Positions 61,620-64,000 of a stretch of 64,000 nt of DNA are shown one piece after another. Position numbers and translations under genes: made by a program. Source of the DNA: Brevibacillus panacihumi W25 (lineage in GTDB: Bacteria; Bacillota; Bacilli; Brevibacillales; Brevibacillaceae); NCBI RefSeq assembly GCF_000503775.1, contig NZ_KI629785.1, positions 558,001-622,000 on the forward strand. The letters run 5' to 3'. Positions within the stretch are counted from its first letter, which is position 1, and every line of letters starts with the position of its first letter. The notes beneath the pieces are model-generated. The model was not told the origin of the DNA, made no database searches, and saw only the letters and a program-made list of their open reading frames with translations.

Positions 61620-61949
61620 AACAGTCCCCTCCCTGGTACAAGTCTATGGGCGCGGGACGAAAAACAGAATAGCGAGAAAGAACAAACCGCTCCCAAATTG
61701 GGAGCGGTCCTTGTCGAGCCCGATATGCTTTTCTGGGGTATTCCGGTTATTCTCTTTGGCACTTCAACCTCCATGTTAGAGCAAAGTTACCTAAAGAATT
61801 CGGTTTCCGCCAATCCGACTTTCGTCGTCTGCTTGATCATGGTTATCCACGGCTCTTCGCCTCCTAAAAGGTTTGCACCGGTTTAATCATGAACCATCGG
61901 GCTCGACAATAACTAGTATGTTCCGTTCTTTTGCCATTATGCGCGTCTT
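61620..61949. other. 330-bp interval between ylaK and the membrane-protein gene
   Basis: The interval holds a near-perfect palindrome ACCGCTCCCAA-A-TTGGGAGCGGT (61686-61708), with a U-rich stretch on the minus side that suggests a terminator. On the minus strand there are two ribosome-site-like AGGAGG or GGAGG sequences before short frames: a 19-codon frame starting GTGGATAAC, and a frame starting near 61762. The text following the second, in the neighbouring frame, would be GSGLFFLAILFFVPRP, like a small membrane peptide. No conserved gene was recognised. Confidence 0.5.
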
Positions 61950-63284
61950 TTACAATAAATCCGCTGCAAGCTGTGCGAGCACGCTTCGCTCCCCTTTTTC
62001 CAGCCGGATATGACCCGCCAGCTTCTGATCTTTGAATACCTCTACAACATACGTCAATCCGTTATTGCTCTCGTCGAGATAGGGGTGGTCAATCTGCTGG
62101 GGATCCCCCATCAGGACGATTTTGGATCCATCCCCTACCCTAGTCAGAATCGTCTTGACTTCATGCTTGGTCAGGTTTTGCGCCTCATCGATAATGATAA
62201 ACTGCTCGGGTATGGAACGGCCGCGGATATAGGTCAAGGCCTCCACTTGCAAACTGCCCATTCCGGCGAGAATTTTATCGAGATCTCCGGGACGCTTTGT
62301 GTTGAACAAATACTCCAAATTATCATAAATCGGCTGCATCCACGGCCTCAGCTTCTCTTCCTTTTCGCCTGGCAGATAGCCGATATCTTTTCCTAAAGGG
62401 ACAATCGGTCTTGCCACCAACAACTTTTTATATTTTTGCTGATCCTCGATTTGCAGCAATCCAGCTGCCAGAGCCAGCAATGTTTTTCCTGTACCTGCCT
62501 TTCCTGTCATGGTTACTAATGGAATATCATCTCGTAGCAGCAATTCGGTCGCCATGCGCTGCTGAACATTCCTCGCCCGAATCCCCCAGATCGGGTCTTC
62601 GTCTGAAACCAGCATTTCCAGTGTCTTTCCTTCGGTGTCCACCTTCCCGATCGCGGAGATGGACGGGTTCAGTTCGTCTTTCAAGATCAGAAATTGATGC
62701 GGATGGAAGCGGTGGCGCGGAAAACAGATGGGTAAATGCAGCTTGCGGGTCGCGTAATAGGATGCAATGACTTCGGACGAGACCAGCATTTTTTGATAAC
62801 CCGTGTACAGGCTGGAAAATTCACCCACTACCCGGTCAGACAAAAAATCCTCTGCCGTCAGATTCAGGGCATCGGCTTTCACACGCATCAGGGCATCCTT
62901 GCTGACGAGAATGACCGGCCGCGGTTGGGGAGAGAGATTTTCCTCCTCCTGTAAATTTAGTGCTACAGCTAAAATCCGATTGTCATTGGTCATTTCCGTA
63001 AATTGTTTTTGCAGCTTGTGCAGGGATGAATGGTTCAATTCGACGCGAAACAATCCACCCGTCTCGAGGGTAATACCGGTGTGCAGATGGCCATGCTCGC
63101 GAAAGCTGTCCAGAAGACGCGAGACATAGCGGGCGTTCCTCCCAATTTCATCCATATAGCGCTTCTTGGAATCAATCTCTTCCAACACTACAGCGGGTAT
63201 GATGATTTCGTTGTCAGCGAAGGAAAACATCGCCCGAGGATCTTGCAGGAGTACGTTGGTGTCCAGTACGTAGATTTTCTTCAA
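61950..63284 (-). CDS. ylaK: PhoH-family ATPase with PIN domain (YlaK)
   Basis: 444 residues from a TTG with GGAGGCG upstream. The N-terminal PIN nuclease fold shows YVLDTNVLLQDP and VVLEEIDSKKR. The C-terminal PhoH/helicase-like ATPase has the Walker A GKAGTGKTLLAL near residue 270 and the Walker B FIIDEAQNLTKHE, with MGDPQQIDHP after it. The PIN-PhoH fusion is thought to act on RNA as a helicase-nuclease. In B. subtilis ylaK neighbours ylaJ, as here (divergent). Confidence 0.93.
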   Translation of the reverse strand: MKKIYVLDTNVLLQDPRAMFSFADNEIIIPAVVLEEIDSKKRYMDEIGRNARYVSRLLDSFREHGHLHTGITLETGGLFRVELNHSSLHKLQKQFTEMTNDNRILAVALNLQEEENLSPQPRPVILVSKDALMRVKADALNLTAEDFLSDRVVGEFSSLYTGYQKMLVSSEVIASYYATRKLHLPICFPRHRFHPHQFLILKDELNPSISAIGKVDTEGKTLEMLVSDEDPIWGIRARNVQQRMATELLLRDDIPLVTMTGKAGTGKTLLALAAGLLQIEDQQKYKKLLVARPIVPLGKDIGYLPGEKEEKLRPWMQPIYDNLEYLFNTKRPGDLDKILAGMGSLQVEALTYIRGRSIPEQFIIIDEAQNLTKHEVKTILTRVGDGSKIVLMGDPQQIDHPYLDESNNGLTYVVEVFKDQKLAGHIRLEKGERSVLAQLAADLL

Positions 63285-63486
63285 AATCTCGCCTCCTATT
63301 ACCCATCTTATATACCCTATGCAATTTTTGGAGGGATGCGCTGTTGTAGAGGCCTGATGTATTACAGTCTATGTGCTTCTTTTCGCAGATAGTCTTGGAC
63401 CAAACAGAATGAAAACCGTCGCAAGCGAACACAATACACCTAAACCCTGCCCTCCTTGGAAGGTATACCAGTAAAGGAGAATGTAT

Positions 63487-64000
63487 GTGAAACGGAGCGT
63501 TATCACAACTATCAGCATCTGTCTCTTGCTCTCAGCCTGCACAACCACTGGCAATAAGCCTCCAGCGAACCAGGCAGCACCCAAGCAGAATCAAAACGCC
63601 CCCAAAACCCAGCGTGTCCAGCAGACAAACCCTGGACCTGTAAAAAACCAATCGGCGCAAGCTACCGCTGATCGCCTGGTTGAACTGGCAAAGCGTGTCC
63701 CCAAGGTAAATGGAGCTACCGCTGTCGTTGTCGGTAAGTATGCTGTTGTCGGGATTGATGTCAACGCCCATCTGGATCGACCTCAAGTAGGCGTGATCAA
63801 ATACTCCGTCGCCGAGGCATTGAAGGAAGATCCTCAAGGAGCTACCGCCTTGGTGACAGCAGACCCAGACATTGTGCAGCGACTTCGCGAGATGGGAGCT
63901 GACATCCGGAACGGACGCCCTGTCAGCGGCTTCGCAGAGGAAATGGCGGATATCGTCGGGCGGATCATCCCGCAGACCCCGGCACGGGTACAAAAGCGTG
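63487..64000 (+). CDS. ylaJ: YhcN/YlaJ family sporulation lipoprotein, partial
   Basis: The frame starts at GTG 63487 with AAAGGAG upstream and runs off the window. A signal peptide ends at the lipobox LLSAC (Cys18), followed by an Asn/Gln/Pro-rich linker. The YhcN/YlaJ domain starts ATADRLVELAKRVPKVNGAT and continues VVVGKYAVVGIDV. Family proteins are found in the spore inner membrane and affect spore outgrowth. The divergent neighbour ylaK supports the ylaJ name. Confidence 0.85.
   Translation, partial: MKRSVITTISICLLLSACTTTGNKPPANQAAPKQNQNAPKTQRVQQTNPGPVKNQSAQATADRLVELAKRVPKVNGATAVVVGKYAVVGIDVNAHLDRPQVGVIKYSVAEALKEDPQGATALVTADPDIVQRLREMGADIRNGRPVSGFAEEMADIVGRIIPQTPARVQKR

Noticed and set aside
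1..64000. CRISPR arrays, insertion sequences, prophage, tRNA or rRNA genes
   Set aside because: No regularly spaced repeats, transposase-like frames, phage structural genes or conserved RNA-gene sequences were seen on either strand.

Overview
The window reads as chromosome of an endospore-forming Firmicute of the Bacillales, most like Brevibacillus or a close relative. Evidence: a complete dcw (division and cell wall) cluster with sporulation genes embedded in it (spoVD, spoVE, spoIIGA-sigE-sigG); sporulation regulators of the RsfA and YlyA types; bacillithiol synthesis (bshC); an MgsR/Spx-type regulator; an SLH-domain surface protein; meso-DAP-type MurE; and strong GGAGG ribosome sites with many GTG and TTG starts. 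No rRNA, tRNA, CRISPR array, insertion sequence or prophage was seen. The genus is an inference from gene order.

Layout. 1-6.1 kb: 5'-terminal part of an LCP cell-wall ligase (minus), then a CxxC-less thioredoxin-reductase-like flavoprotein and a YtkD-type Nudix hydrolase (plus), then ylyA, an enolase-superfamily dehydratase-like gene and an MFS exporter (minus). 6.1-37.6 kb: one long minus-strand block. In transcription order it is mraZ, rsmH, ftsL, pbpB, spoVD, murE, mraY, murD, spoVE, murG, murB, murA, divIB, ylxW, ylxX, sbp, ftsA, ftsZ, spoIIGA, sigE, sigG, ylmC, ylmD, ylmE, sepF, ylmG, ylmH, divIVA and ileS (with an isoleucine T-box). This is the B. subtilis order with murA added. 37.6-44.8 kb: ahcY, a LysR gene divergent from a YjeH-like permease, an SLH protein, bshC and an XRE-cupin regulator. 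44.9-51.3 kb: DUF3397, panE and a five-gene leucine-degradation operon (yngH-yngHB-yngG-yngF-yngE type) with a cre site in its leader. 51.3-64 kb: ylbP, rsfA, an atypical crotonase, mgsR, a Cys-rich HTH regulator, DUF2626, a MidA-type methyltransferase, a secreted PcsB-like coiled-coil protein, CapA, a YqgX metallo-beta-lactamase-fold hydrolase, three unknown proteins, ylaK (PhoH) and the start of ylaJ.

How it works together. The dcw block makes lipid II (MurA, B, D, E, G and MraY), polymerises and crosslinks septal or cortex peptidoglycan (PBP2B; SpoVD with SpoVE) and builds the divisome (FtsL, DivIB, FtsA, FtsZ, SepF, DivIVA). The same transcript direction carries the pro-sigma-E protease, sigma-E and sigma-G. 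Vegetative and sporulation genes therefore share operons, and the sequence shows devices that could insulate them. These are a sigma-F promoter plus terminator-like stem between sigE and sigG, a long stem covering the spoVD ribosome site, and intrinsic terminators after ftsL, murA, spoVD, sigG and ftsZ.

Most unusual observations: decayed tandem copies of the 3' end of ftsZ in the ftsZ-spoIIGA gap; the sigE/sigG and pbpB/spoVD junction hairpins; three consecutive perfect palindromes before capA; a crotonase with one catalytic Glu changed to Gln; a short archaeal/Thermotoga-type S-adenosylhomocysteinase; and a PcsB-like coiled-coil protein without a hydrolase domain.
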